Shown here one piece after another: positions 1 through 10,035 of a stretch of DNA of 64,000 bases (its first letter is position 1; each line of letters opens with the position of its first letter). This DNA comes from Arthrobacter sp. SLBN-122 (lineage in GTDB: Bacteria > Actinomycetota > Actinomycetes > Actinomycetales > Micrococcaceae), in assembly GCF_006715165.1 (NCBI RefSeq), contig NZ_VFMS01000001.1, forward strand, positions 3,224,001 through 3,288,000, written 5' to 3'. The position numbers were made by a program, and so were the translations under genes. The notes below the pieces were generated by a model that did not search any database, had not been told where the DNA came from, and saw nothing but the letters and a program-made list of their open reading frames with translations.

Positions 1-213
1 GTCGGCCTGACCGTCCTCTCGGCCAGCCTCTGGGCCGGCTACTCCGTGGCGATCGGGCTCTTCTTCGGCCAATGGTTCGAGGACAACCACGTCCTTGGCG
101 CGGCAATCGCCATCGTCTGCGCAATTGCCCTGGGCATCGTGGTTGACCTGGTGATCAACAAATTCCGGGGCAAACCCAACGTTGTGGAACGGATCAGGGA
201 ACCAGGTGCCTGA
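1..213 (+). CDS. DedA-family membrane protein, C-terminal end (5' cut by window)
   Basis: Only the last 70 codons are in the window. They encode one long hydrophobic segment followed by a short basic cytoplasmic tail. The pattern GYSVAIG...ALGIVVD matches GYSLGIG...VLGIVID in the next gene, so the two are tandem paralogues of the DedA/SNARE-associated family, polytopic membrane proteins thought to act in lipid carrier recycling. The frame is open from base 1, so the start lies upstream. The family call rests on similarity to the neighbour. Confidence 0.7.
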   Translation, partial: VGLTVLSASLWAGYSVAIGLFFGQWFEDNHVLGAAIAIVCAIALGIVVDLVINKFRGKPNVVERIREPGA

Positions 214-347
214 GCAGCGCGTTTAAGGGGTAATTCCGGGCATTGGGGCGTAGCGGACTGCGGACCCCGCGTGGGACACTTAGGAACGATTTCCGCTTTG
301 GCTGCGGCACTTTGGCTGTGTCATTTTTAATACAGGAGCAACACCGC

Positions 348-1073
348 GTGGAGTTTATTAATGAGGCCGTGCTCCATGCAGCGGGCCAGTGGTGGATTTA
401 CCCCGTCCTGCTGGTGTTCTTCTTCGTGGACGGCTTCGCCATGGTGGTCCCCAGCGAGACCCTCATTGTTGCGCTGGCGGCGTTCTCCCGGCACAGCGGC
501 GAACCCAACCTCTGGATCCTGGGCCTCACGGCCCTGATCGGTGCCATCTGCGGCGACAACATGGCCTACCTGCTCGGCCGCAAGATCGGCCTGGACCGGT
601 GGGGGTGGATGCGTCGGCCCAAGGTCCGGAAGGTCTTCGCCTGGGCGCGCTATGAGCTGGAAAAGCGCGGCGCCGTCCTGATCTTCACCGCCCGGTACAT
701 CCCCTGGGGCCGGGTGGCCGTCAACTACGTCGCCGGCAGCACCGGCTTCTCGCACCGCAGGTTCTTCGTCTTCGATGCCTTCGCCTGCGTCACGTGGGTG
801 GGCTACTCCCTGGGAATCGGCGTTCTTGCCAGCTCGTTCCCCTGGCTGCACCACAACCCCCTGCTGAGCGCGGGCATCGCCGTCGTGTTCGCCATCGTCC
901 TGGGCATCGTCATCGACCACCTGCTGCGCTGGTGGCACAAGCGGCTGGGCCGGAACGACGCCCCTGATACAGACGGCTGGAGCGATGACACGCCAACCCC
1001 GGGCCATGAGGGACGCCCGGGCACCCAGGCCCTGGTAATGCCCTCGGCGGAGGCCGGCCCGGCAGCCAAGTAG
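348..1073 (+). CDS. DedA family membrane protein
   Basis: A 241-residue polytopic membrane protein. Family marks are an N-terminal re-entrant region with the VPSE motif, a GDNMAYLLGRKIG segment, and the basic RYIPWGRVAVNYVAGS stretch typical of DedA proteins (flippase-like recycling of undecaprenyl phosphate or phospholipids in the membrane). I chose GTG at 348 because an AGGAG lies 10 bases upstream and residues before it are not membrane-protein-like; an earlier TTG at 243 is in frame. The C-terminal tail after the last helix is hydrophilic and variable. The specific substrate cannot be told from sequence. Confidence 0.85.
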   Translation: MEFINEAVLHAAGQWWIYPVLLVFFFVDGFAMVVPSETLIVALAAFSRHSGEPNLWILGLTALIGAICGDNMAYLLGRKIGLDRWGWMRRPKVRKVFAWARYELEKRGAVLIFTARYIPWGRVAVNYVAGSTGFSHRRFFVFDAFACVTWVGYSLGIGVLASSFPWLHHNPLLSAGIAVVFAIVLGIVIDHLLRWWHKRLGRNDAPDTDGWSDDTPTPGHEGRPGTQALVMPSAEAGPAAK

Positions 1074-1112
1074 CGGCTGGCTTTGAATCCCGCCCCACCC
1101 TAAGGTGGGAAC

Positions 1113-2249
1113 GTGACTGAGCCCATTGTTGACGCTGCCCCTGCCATCGATTTTGACCTGAAGAGCCTGCCCAAGGTTTCCCTTCACGACCACCTGGACG
1201 GGGGACTCCGTCCTGCCACCATCATCGAACTGGCGGGGGCCGTTGGCCACCCGCTCCCTTCGACCGACCCCGTGGCCCTGGGGCAGTGGTTCCAGGAATC
1301 AGCGGATTCCGGATCCCTGGTCCGCTACCTGGAAACGTTCGACCACACCGTTGCCGTGATGCAGACCTACGACGGCCTGTTCCGGGTGGCGAAGGAATTC
1401 GTCGAGGACCTTGCCGACGACGGCGTGGTGTACGGCGAGGTCCGCTGGGCCCCCGAGCAGCACCTCCAGAAGGGCCTCAGCCTCGATGAAGCTGTCGAAG
1501 CAGTCCAGGACGGCCTGGAAGCCGGCGTCGAAGCTGTCTCTGAAAGCGGCCGCGAAATCCAGGTCGGCCAGCTGATCACCGCCATGCGGCACGCTGACCG
1601 CGGCCAGGAGATCGCCGAACTGGCCGTCCGCCACCGCAACAAGGGCGCCGTGGGCTTTGACATCGCCGGGGCCGAGGACGGCTTCCTGCCCAGCCGCTTC
1701 AAGGACGCCTTCACCTACCTTGCGCAGCACAACTTCCCCGCCACGGTTCACGCCGGCGAGGCCGCCGGACTGGACAGCATCCAGTCCGCGCTGGTGGACG
1801 GCCGGGCCCTGCGGCTGGGACACGGCGTCCGCATCGCCGAGGACATCATGGTGGAATTCGACGACGACGACGAAGCCGGCGACACCGTGGGCCTGGTTAC
1901 CCTCGGGGACCTCTCCAGCTGGGTCCGCGACCGCGGCATCGCCCTGGAAATCTGCCCCTCCTCAAACCTCCAGACCGGCGCCATCGCGGAATTCGGCGAA
2001 GGCATCGAAAGCCACCCGCTGGACATGCTCTACCAGCTGGGCTTCAACGTCACCATCAACACGGACAACCGGCTGATGAGCGGCGTCACCCTGACCGATG
2101 AGTTCAACCTGCTGGTGGAAACCTTCGACTATGACCTCGACGACCTGCTGGAGCTGACCCTCAACGCCGCCGAGGCATCCTTCCTGCCCCTGGAGGAAAA
2201 GGAAGCGCTGGTGGAATACATCAACGACGCCTACGCCAACCTTGGCTGA
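1113..2249 (+). CDS. add: adenosine deaminase
   Basis: A 378-residue TIM-barrel metal hydrolase that deaminates adenosine/deoxyadenosine to (deoxy)inosine in cytosolic purine salvage. Zinc and catalytic motifs are visible in order: SLHDHLDGG near residue 24, HAGEAAG near 213, LGHG near 234, and NTDNRLMSG near 313, which replaces the classical NTDDP as in other actinobacterial copies. The start is GTG with AAGGTGGGA just upstream. Its stop overlaps the start of mazG, so the two are probably cotranscribed and both control nucleotide pools. An acidic DDDD insertion near residue 250 is a surface loop. The length is normal for the family. Confidence 0.93.
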   Translation: MTEPIVDAAPAIDFDLKSLPKVSLHDHLDGGLRPATIIELAGAVGHPLPSTDPVALGQWFQESADSGSLVRYLETFDHTVAVMQTYDGLFRVAKEFVEDLADDGVVYGEVRWAPEQHLQKGLSLDEAVEAVQDGLEAGVEAVSESGREIQVGQLITAMRHADRGQEIAELAVRHRNKGAVGFDIAGAEDGFLPSRFKDAFTYLAQHNFPATVHAGEAAGLDSIQSALVDGRALRLGHGVRIAEDIMVEFDDDDEAGDTVGLVTLGDLSSWVRDRGIALEICPSSNLQTGAIAEFGEGIESHPLDMLYQLGFNVTINTDNRLMSGVTLTDEFNLLVETFDYDLDDLLELTLNAAEASFLPLEEKEALVEYINDAYANLG

Positions 2250-2901
2250 CCATCCAGCGGCTGAACAGCTGGTCACCATCGTCGCGGAGCTGCGCGAGCA
2301 CTGTCCCTGGATGGGGGCCCTGACCCACGCTTCACTCGTGGAGTACCTCCTGGAGGAGGCGTACGAGGTGGCCGAGGCCATCGAGGACGGCCACCCGGAC
2401 GCCGAACTCCGGGGCGAGCTGGGAGATGTCCTGCTCCAGGTGGTGCTGCATGCCCGGCTGGCTGAGGAGCGGGGCGCGTTCACGTTCGACGACGTGGCGC
2501 GCGGCCTGGGTGCCAAGATGATTCGCCGCAACCCGCACGTCTTCAAACCCGACGGTTCCCTGCAGGACAGCTTCCCGGCGACGGTCGAGGAGATCGAGCA
2601 GAAGTGGGATGCGGTCAAACGGGCCGAACGCCCGGAGCGGCTCAATGCCTTTGAAGGCATTCCGGACGCGCTGCCTGCGCTGGCCAAGGCCCACAAGTCG
2701 CTGGACCGGGCCGCCCGCGCGGGCCTGGGGCTCCCCGAGGGGGCTCCCGTTCCCACAAGCGAGGATGAACTCGGAAACCTGCTGCTCGCCGTCGTGCGCT
2801 CCGCCCGGGACAGCGGCATGGACGCCGAGCGCGCCCTGCGCGCCGCGGTCCGCCGTTACCAAAGCGACCAGGCTGACCAAAGCGGCCCGGCAGCATCATG
2901 A
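2242..2901 (+). CDS. mazG: MazG-type nucleoside triphosphate pyrophosphohydrolase
   Basis: A 219-residue all-alpha NTP pyrophosphohydrolase that cleaves non-canonical (d)NTPs and pyrophosphate. The catalytic signature appears as LLEEAYEVAEAI (residues about 36-47) followed by GELGDVLLQVVLHARLAEE, supplying the paired E-E/E-D metal ligands. The C-terminal part is shorter than the tandem-domain E. coli MazG, so this is a single active domain plus a partial second one. The start is a TTG overlapping the add stop by 8 bases, which suggests translational coupling; no ATG is available upstream of the conserved block. Product family is secure, the exact start less so. Confidence 0.87.
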   Translation: MADHPAAEQLVTIVAELREHCPWMGALTHASLVEYLLEEAYEVAEAIEDGHPDAELRGELGDVLLQVVLHARLAEERGAFTFDDVARGLGAKMIRRNPHVFKPDGSLQDSFPATVEEIEQKWDAVKRAERPERLNAFEGIPDALPALAKAHKSLDRAARAGLGLPEGAPVPTSEDELGNLLLAVVRSARDSGMDAERALRAAVRRYQSDQADQSGPAAS

Positions 2902-2998
2902 CGTCCCGGTCTTGCCCGGTTTGAGTAACCCGGAGCACTCTCGACTACGCTGGTCCCAGACGAGTACGTCGAGTTTTCTGCCTGATTCCCCCCGTTAA

Positions 2999-4300
<1,302 letters not shown>

Positions 4301-4423
4301 TAACCGCCTAAACCCATCCGCGGTGGCTATGGTTGAAAGACCATAGCCACCGCTGTTGTTTCCAGCAGCATTTGTCCAGCACAGATAGTGGCGGCCCCAG
4401 GCAGGCTGCGTTTCAGGAGTGTC

Positions 4424-5098
4424 ATGGCTACCCGCCGCCCCAAAGTTCCCAAGGTTGCCCCCGCCCGTCCAGCCAAGGAAACGGCCGACGACGGATCCTC
4501 CGGCCGTGCCGAGGTCATCCGGGCGGATTTTCGCCCGGGCAAGGGTGCGGACGCCAAGGCGCATACCGCACCTTTGGGCGGTAACCAGGTGCATGGAGCA
4601 GGGAGCCACGCCGCCGGGAAGGCGGCTAAGGCCCGGCCTTCCGCCGGACGCAAAGGCAGCAGTTCCGGTGACGGCAAGGCCCCCCGGACCGGTGACGAGG
4701 AGCAGCACCCGGTCCCGGCCAAGGCGTTCTCCGGCCGAATGCTGGCCCTGGCCGTTGTCATGATCGCCATCACCATCATGCTGGCGCCCACGGTGAAGAT
4801 CTTCTTCGACAAGAAAGCCGAAATCGACGCGCTGAACGCCGATATCGCCGCACGCCAGGCCGAAGGCGACGCCCTCCGTCAGCAGGTTTCGCGGTGGCAG
4901 GACCCCAACTACGTCAAACAGCAGGCCCGCGACCGCATTAACATGGTTATGCCGGGCGAAACCGGCTACTGGGTTTTTGGCAGCGATGAGCCGGCCGGAG
5001 AAAGCAGTAGCCCCGCCGGCGCAGCAGCACAAGACCCCGCCGATCTGCCGTGGGTGGATTCCCTGTGGGAGTCCATCAGGCGCGCGGCCACAGACTGA
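4424..5098 (+). CDS. FtsB/DivIC-family septum formation initiator
   Basis: A 224-residue single-pass membrane protein of the divisome. About 100 basic, low-complexity cytoplasmic residues come first, then one membrane helix (MLALAVVMIAITIMLAPTV), then a coiled coil rich in A, E and Q that would pair with FtsL outside the cell, then the actinobacterial block YVKQQARDRINMVMPGETGYWV. The ATG at 4424 has AGGAG 5 bases upstream; a GTG 36 bases earlier is less likely. It sits between eno and the DUF501 gene as in most actinobacteria. Confidence 0.88.
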   Translation: MATRRPKVPKVAPARPAKETADDGSSGRAEVIRADFRPGKGADAKAHTAPLGGNQVHGAGSHAAGKAAKARPSAGRKGSSSGDGKAPRTGDEEQHPVPAKAFSGRMLALAVVMIAITIMLAPTVKIFFDKKAEIDALNADIAARQAEGDALRQQVSRWQDPNYVKQQARDRINMVMPGETGYWVFGSDEPAGESSSPAGAAAQDPADLPWVDSLWESIRRAATD

Positions 5099-5125
5099 AC
5101 CGCACAGGAAGGACGGCCCGCGACA

Positions 5126-5797
5126 GTGGAACACAACACGGCAGCCGCCCGGGACGAATCCCGCCAACCGACAGCACACGACCTTGAAGTACTGAGCAGG
5201 CAGCTGGGACGTCCCGTCCGCGACGTCGTGGAGATTCCGGCGCGCTGCGTCTGTGGAAACCCACTGGTAGCGGCCACCGCACCGCGCCTCAGCAACGGCA
5301 CCCCCTTTCCCACCACCTTTTACCTGACGCACCCGGTCATCACCTCCGCGGTTTCCAGGCTTGAAGCGGCAGGCGTCATGAACAGCATGAACGACCAGCT
5401 GGCAGGCGATGCCGGGCTCGCAGCTGACTACCGGACAGCACACGAGGAGTACCTGGCCGCCCGTGCCGCCATCGGCGAGCGTTCAGGCATCGGTCCGGTG
5501 CCTGAAATCGACGGCGTCTCCGCCGGCGGAATGCCCACCCGCGTCAAATGTCTGCACGTCCTGGTGGGTCATTCCCTGGCAGCAGGCAGCGGCGTCAACC
5601 CCCTCGGTGACCAGGCGCTGGACATGATCAGCGAATGGTGGACCGCGGACAGGTGCTACTGCACCGGCGCCTGGGACACCACCGGCGAGGCGCCATCCAG
5701 GGACCTTAGCCGCCACGGACCCCAAGGCCTGCCCGATATCGTCGGACGCCCCGCCCCCGTGCGGAAGTCCGCCGGCGCCACGGAGGCCGGCGAATGA
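5126..5797 (+). CDS. DUF501 domain-containing protein
   Basis: A 223-residue cytosolic protein of unknown function, conserved next to eno, divIC and ppx in actinobacteria. The family core is visible: LGRP-VRDVVEIPARCVCGNP, PFPTTFYLTHP, a KCLHVLVGHSLA-G-NPLGD stretch and a late RCYC. The four or more conserved cysteines and the two histidines could form a metal site, which is inference. GTG start; the stop overlaps the ppx start as ATGA, so the two are translationally coupled. The C-terminal 45 residues are variable. Confidence 0.85.
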   Translation: MEHNTAAARDESRQPTAHDLEVLSRQLGRPVRDVVEIPARCVCGNPLVAATAPRLSNGTPFPTTFYLTHPVITSAVSRLEAAGVMNSMNDQLAGDAGLAADYRTAHEEYLAARAAIGERSGIGPVPEIDGVSAGGMPTRVKCLHVLVGHSLAAGSGVNPLGDQALDMISEWWTADRCYCTGAWDTTGEAPSRDLSRHGPQGLPDIVGRPAPVRKSAGATEAGE

Positions 5798-6741
5798 CCC
5801 GCGTGGCCGCCATCGACTGCGGCACCAACTCCATCCGCCTCCTGATCGCGGACATTAACCGCAGTAACGGCAACGCGGCCCTTACCGACGTCGTCAGGGA
5901 GATGCGCGTGGTCCGGCTGGGCCAGGGCGTGGATGCCACGGGCGAACTGGCCCCGGAGGCCCTGGAACGCACCTTCGCCGCCACTGCTGACTACGCCCGC
6001 CTCATCAAAGAACACGGCGCGGAGCGGATCCGCTTCGTAGCCACCTCCGCGAGCCGCGATGCGCGCAACCGGAACGTCTTCGTCGACGGCATCAGGGACC
6101 TGCTGGGAGTGGAACCGGAAGTAATCTCCGGGGACGAGGAAGCGGCCTTGTCCTTTGCCGGTGCCAGCAGCGTCCTGCCCATCCTGGACGGCCACCAGGT
6201 GCTGGTGGTGGACCTCGGGGGCGGAAGCACCGAGTTCGTCCTGGGCACCGCCGCCGGGGTCACCGCCGCGAAGTCCGTGGACATCGGCTGTGTCCGCCTG
6301 ACCGAACGGCACCTGCGTGCCGATCCACCCACGGCGGAACAGATTGCCGCCGCGGAAGCCGACGTGGACGCAGCCATGGCCCGGGCAGGACGCGACGTGC
6401 CGCTGGAACGCGCCACCGCCGTCGTCGGTGTTGCCGGCTCCGTCACCACCATCACCGCCCATGCGCTCCGCCTGCCGGAATATTCGCCGGCCGCCATCCA
6501 CGGTGCAGTACTGCCCATCGGGGACGTCCGCGCCGCCGCCACCGACCTGCTGTCCATGACCCGGGCAAGCCGCGCGGCACTGCCGTACATGCACCCCGGA
6601 CGTGTGGATGTCATCGGAGCCGGGGGGCTGGTGTGGCGCCGCATCCTGGAACGGATGGGGGAGTTGAGCGGCGGAAGGATCACCGAGGCCACCGCAAGCG
6701 AACACGACATCCTTGACGGCATCGCGCTGAGCATCGGTTAG
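5794..6741 (+). CDS. ppx: Ppx/GppA family exopolyphosphatase
   Basis: A 315-residue ASKHA-fold phosphatase that removes terminal phosphate from polyphosphate (or pppGpp). Seen: phosphate-1 motif AAIDCGTNSIRLLIADI at the N-terminus, a conserved R-RFVATSASRDARN block, the GDEEAALSF motif with the catalytic glutamate, and the DLGGGSTEFVLG phosphate-2 motif. The length matches short actinobacterial Ppx lacking the C-terminal HD domain. Four-base overlap with the upstream DUF501 gene; the downstream protease starts 4 bases after its stop. Confidence 0.92.
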   Translation: MTRVAAIDCGTNSIRLLIADINRSNGNAALTDVVREMRVVRLGQGVDATGELAPEALERTFAATADYARLIKEHGAERIRFVATSASRDARNRNVFVDGIRDLLGVEPEVISGDEEAALSFAGASSVLPILDGHQVLVVDLGGGSTEFVLGTAAGVTAAKSVDIGCVRLTERHLRADPPTAEQIAAAEADVDAAMARAGRDVPLERATAVVGVAGSVTTITAHALRLPEYSPAAIHGAVLPIGDVRAAATDLLSMTRASRAALPYMHPGRVDVIGAGGLVWRRILERMGELSGGRITEATASEHDILDGIALSIG

Positions 6742-6744
6742 GCC

Positions 6745-8154
6745 ATGCACTCCACCCCAGCTTCCACCCCCTTGGTGCCCCGGGCGGCGGCCGCCGTCCT
6801 GGCCGTCCTCCTGGCGGCGTTCTGCCTGTGCGCGGGCCTCTTCACGGCGCCCGCCGCAAATGCTGATGAATGGCGTGACAAGGAATACTGGCTGGCAGAT
6901 TCCGGCATCACCAAGGCCTGGGAAGTGTCCAAGGGTGCCGGCGTCAAGGTGGCCGTTATCGACAGCGGCATCGACGCGCAGCATCCGGACCTCAAGGGCG
7001 CGGTCGTGGGCGGTTATGACGCGTCCGGCTCAGGACAGCCGGACGGCCAGAAGAGCGTCGGCTCCAAGCCCGAGCACGGCACCCTGGTGGCTACCATGCT
7101 GGCGGGCCGCGGACACCAGCCCGCAAGCCCCAGCCCCAGTCCCAGTCCCGGGCCGCAGGGCACGCCGCCGGACGGCATCGTGGGCGTGGCACCGGAGGCG
7201 CAGCTCCTTTCCGTCTCCACCTGGCTCGGTTCAGCCAATCCTTCGGGCAAGAGCGACCAGGACCAGATTCCCGAGGCAGTCCGTTGGGCCGTGGACAACG
7301 GCGCCAAGGTGATCAACATTTCGCTGGGCAGCACAACGCCGCAGTGGCCTCAAAGCTGGGACGCGGCGTTCCTGTATGCGGAGCAAAAGGACGTGGTCAT
7401 CGTGGCCGCCGCCGGCAACCGCGTGGGCGGCAACACCCAGGTGGGAGCGCCCGCAACCATTCCCGGTGTTCTCACCGTCGCCGGCCTGGACCGCAGGAAC
7501 CTGGCCAGCGTTGACGCCTCTTCACAGGGAATCAGCATCGGGGTGGCTGCCCCTGCCGAGAACCTGCTGGGAGGCCTCCCTGGCGGAAGCTACGCGGAAT
7601 GGGCCGGGACCTCCGGGTCCACGCCGATCGTTGCCGGCGTCGCCGCCCTGATCCGGTCCAAGTGGCCGGACATGAGCGCCGAACAGGTGATCAACAGGAT
7701 CGTCTCCACGGCAAAGGACGCCGGCGCTCCGGGCAAGGACCCGCTGTACGGCTACGGCATCCTCAACGCAGAAGCCGCGCTAAAGGCCGACGTCCCCCAG
7801 GTGTCCGTCAACCCGCTGGGTACTGTCGCCGAATGGATCCGGGTGCACCGGCGGGGCAACGCTGCTCCTGCCGCCCCGCTGCCCACCGCCACCTCTGTAC
7901 CCAGCGCGGCACCCACCCTGCCCGAAGCTACCGTTCCCGCTGCCAAGGCGCCTTCGCAGCGTGACAGCGCCATTGGCGCCACCGTCGTCATCGGTTTTGG
8001 ACTCCTCTTCGCAGCCATCATCGCTGCTGCTGCCATCCAGCTCCGGAGGGCCGCCCGGAACCCTGCCCTTGCCGGGGAAGAGCCGGAAACCGGGGTGGTG
8101 GAACGGGTGCATTCGCGCACTAATCCACACGTTACGGACCGGGGTGCCAGCTAG
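6745..8154 (+). CDS. S8 family serine protease, mycosin-like
   Basis: A 469-residue membrane-anchored subtilase. A signal peptide (hydrophobic core VLAVLLAAFCLCAGLF, cleavage near ANADE) is followed by the catalytic triad: Asp in VAVIDSGID (about residue 74), His in EHGTLVATMLAG (about 112), oxyanion Asn in AAAGN, and Ser in WAGTSGSTPIVAG. The usual GTS-xAAP after the serine is replaced by GTSGSTP. A Pro/Ser-rich insertion lies after the His motif, and a C-terminal membrane helix near residues 411-433 leaves a short cytoplasmic tail. That layout is the mycosin (MycP) one, but no ESX/type VII genes are in the window. Nearly continuous with ppx. Confidence 0.87.
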   Translation: MHSTPASTPLVPRAAAAVLAVLLAAFCLCAGLFTAPAANADEWRDKEYWLADSGITKAWEVSKGAGVKVAVIDSGIDAQHPDLKGAVVGGYDASGSGQPDGQKSVGSKPEHGTLVATMLAGRGHQPASPSPSPSPGPQGTPPDGIVGVAPEAQLLSVSTWLGSANPSGKSDQDQIPEAVRWAVDNGAKVINISLGSTTPQWPQSWDAAFLYAEQKDVVIVAAAGNRVGGNTQVGAPATIPGVLTVAGLDRRNLASVDASSQGISIGVAAPAENLLGGLPGGSYAEWAGTSGSTPIVAGVAALIRSKWPDMSAEQVINRIVSTAKDAGAPGKDPLYGYGILNAEAALKADVPQVSVNPLGTVAEWIRVHRRGNAAPAAPLPTATSVPSAAPTLPEATVPAAKAPSQRDSAIGATVVIGFGLLFAAIIAAAAIQLRRAARNPALAGEEPETGVVERVHSRTNPHVTDRGAS

Positions 8155-8188
8155 TGAAGATTTTCACAAACTGCGCTATCCTTAAACT

Positions 8189-9655
8189 ATGGCAACCACC
8201 CCACAGCTCCAGGACCGTCCCAGGGTACTCGTCGTCGGCGGCGGGTACGTCGGCCTGTACGTAGCACTGAAACTGCAGAAGAAGATCGCGAATGCCGGCG
8301 GCATCGTCACCGTCGTTGATCCCCTGCCCTACATGACTTACCAGCCCTTCCTCCCCGAGGTGGCCGGCGGCAATATTGAAGCCCGCCACGCGGTGGTTTC
8401 CCACCGCCAGCACCTCAAGCAGACGGAACTGATCCAGGGCCGCGTCACCTCAATCGACCACGAGAACCGCACGGCTGTGGTGGCACCCGCCGATGGCGGC
8501 GAAAACTTTGAAATCCCGTACTTCGACGTCGTGCTTGCAGCCGGCGCCATCACCCGCACGTTCCCCATCAAGGGCCTGGCGGACAAGGGCATCGGCCTGA
8601 AGACCATCGAGGAAGCCGTTGCGCTGCGCAACAAGCTGCTGGAGCGCATCGAGGTTGCCTCCACCATGACGGACCCTGCCGCACGCGCCCGGGCCCTCAC
8701 CTTCGTGGTGGTCGGCGGCGGCTTTGCCGGCATCGAATGCATCACCGAAATGGAAGACCTCGCCCGCGCAGCCGTGCGCAACAACCCGCGCATCAAGCAG
8801 GAGGAAGTCCGCTTCGTCCTGGTCGAAGCCATGGGCCGCATCATGCCGGAGGTCACCGCCAAGCAGGCTGACTGGGTGGTTGAGCACCTCCGCAGCCGCG
8901 GCATCGAGGTCCTCCTGAACACCTCGCTGGACAGCGCCGAAGGCACCCTGAAGCTCATCAATCTGCCGGACAAGACCCCCGCCCAGGAATTCGAAGCCGA
9001 CACCCTGGTTTGGACTGCAGGCGTGCAGGCCAACCCGATGGTCCGCTCCACCGACTTCCCGCTCGAGCCCCGCGGCCGCGTCCGCGTCCTGCCGGACCTG
9101 CGCATCGCCGGTGACGAAGGCATCGTGGAGAATGCGTGGGCCGCCGGCGATATCGCCGCTGTCCCGGACCTCACCGGCAAGGGCCTGCCGGACGGCACTT
9201 GCGTACCCAACGCCCAGCACGCCCTGCGCCAGGCCAAGCGCCTCGCCAAGAACCTGTGGGCCTCCCGTTGGGACAAGCCGCTGGCGGACTACAAGCACAA
9301 GAACCTGGGTGCTGTTGCCGGCTTCGGTGAGTGGAAGGGTGTTGCCAACATCAACCTCCTGGGCCGCATCGGCCTCAAGGGCGGACTGGCGTGGCTGGCC
9401 CACCGCGGTTACCACGGCATGGCCATGCCCACGTTCGAGCGCAAGTTCCGCGTCATCCTGAACTGGATCATCGGCTTCTTCGCCGGCCGCGACACCACCC
9501 AGCTGATGGACCTGGACAACCCCCGCGGCGCTTTCGTCTCGGCAGCAACCCCCGCCCCGAAGCCCGCGGCTGCACCGGCAGCCGCTCCGGCGGCCGGATC
9601 CGGTTCAACCGCCACTGCTGCTCCCAAGGAAACGGTGGCGGCGAACGCCAAGTAG
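8189..9655 (+). CDS. ndh: type II NADH dehydrogenase (NDH-2)
   Basis: A 488-residue FAD/NAD(P)-binding membrane-associated oxidoreductase passing electrons from NADH to menaquinone without pumping protons. Two Rossmann motifs are plain: VVGGGYVGLYVALKL (FAD) near residue 15 and VVVGGGFAGIE (NADH) near residue 174, plus WAAGDIAAVPD for the FAD tail. The C-terminus has amphipathic sequence and then an unusual Ala/Pro-rich tail of about 35 residues. No Shine-Dalgarno precedes the ATG; a TATCCT box ends 6 bases before it, so the mRNA could be leaderless (inference). A strong terminator follows. Confidence 0.92.
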   Translation: MATTPQLQDRPRVLVVGGGYVGLYVALKLQKKIANAGGIVTVVDPLPYMTYQPFLPEVAGGNIEARHAVVSHRQHLKQTELIQGRVTSIDHENRTAVVAPADGGENFEIPYFDVVLAAGAITRTFPIKGLADKGIGLKTIEEAVALRNKLLERIEVASTMTDPAARARALTFVVVGGGFAGIECITEMEDLARAAVRNNPRIKQEEVRFVLVEAMGRIMPEVTAKQADWVVEHLRSRGIEVLLNTSLDSAEGTLKLINLPDKTPAQEFEADTLVWTAGVQANPMVRSTDFPLEPRGRVRVLPDLRIAGDEGIVENAWAAGDIAAVPDLTGKGLPDGTCVPNAQHALRQAKRLAKNLWASRWDKPLADYKHKNLGAVAGFGEWKGVANINLLGRIGLKGGLAWLAHRGYHGMAMPTFERKFRVILNWIIGFFAGRDTTQLMDLDNPRGAFVSAATPAPKPAAAPAAAPAAGSGSTATAAPKETVAANAK

Positions 9656-9684
9656 CGCGTCCGTTCCACCGCTTTACAGCGCAC

Positions 9685-9721
9685 GACGGCGGCCGGCCCC
9701 TTGTGGGGGCCGGCCGCCGTC
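9685..9721 (+). terminator. rho-independent-type terminator after ndh
   Basis: A perfect 16-bp GC-rich stem (9685-9700 with 9706-9721) with a 5-nt loop, 30 bases after the ndh stop. Only a weak T run follows, common in actinobacteria. Confidence 0.85.
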
Positions 9722-9766
9722 GGCGTTTCCAGCCGATGCGCCTTTCACGGGTACCATTGACCCGGC

Positions 9767-9807
9767 GCCCCAGTAGCCCAATTGGCAGAGGCAGCGGACT
9801 TAAAATC
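9767..9807 (+). tRNA. 5' half of a split tRNA (anticodon UAA), cut by the element
   Basis: The sequence starts with acceptor strand GCCCCAG, D arm, and anticodon stem GCGGA followed by loop CTTAAAA, then diverges from any tRNA right after ACTTAAAATC. The missing half is at 36,527-36,569: its TCCGC pairs exactly with this GCGGA, and its CTGGGGT pairs with this GCCCCAG. Joined, the halves give a 74-nt cloverleaf. The anticodon UAA reads leucine codon UUA; the short variable arm is unusual for a leucine tRNA, so isotype is by anticodon only. As it stands the gene is broken. Confidence 0.88.
9798..9807. other. attL core of the integrated element
   Basis: ACTTAAAATC, identical to 36,527-36,536. 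It spans the anticodon loop and the edge of the 3' anticodon stem of the host tRNA. The bases on either side differ between the two copies, so the identity is exactly 10 bp. The same string also occurs inside the element's own tRNA at 10,066-10,075. Confidence 0.85.
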
Positions 9808-10035
9808 TTCCTCCTATGTGCTTATCTTTTTGCCCTAACGGCCTTACTTCCCAGTCATGACGCGGAAGTTGGTTCAGGCTGGGCTTCCAAAAATCCACCG
9901 TGCTGTGCCTATTGTGCTTACGGTTGTGCCGAACTGGCCTCGCGGAGTGTCCTGAAGGGGCAAAATTGTGCTTAACTCGGGGCTCTGAGTGGGATTGAAC
10001 CGGGCTGACATCATAGGATGTGGGGGACACAAAAC
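9808..10035. other. attL-proximal non-coding tract with three TGTGCTTA repeats
   Basis: No credible gene. TGTGCTTA occurs three times in the same direction (about 9,817, 9,915 and 9,966), spaced about 98 and 51 bases. Repeats at this distance from an att core could be arm-type protein-binding sites; that is inference. Confidence 0.4.
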
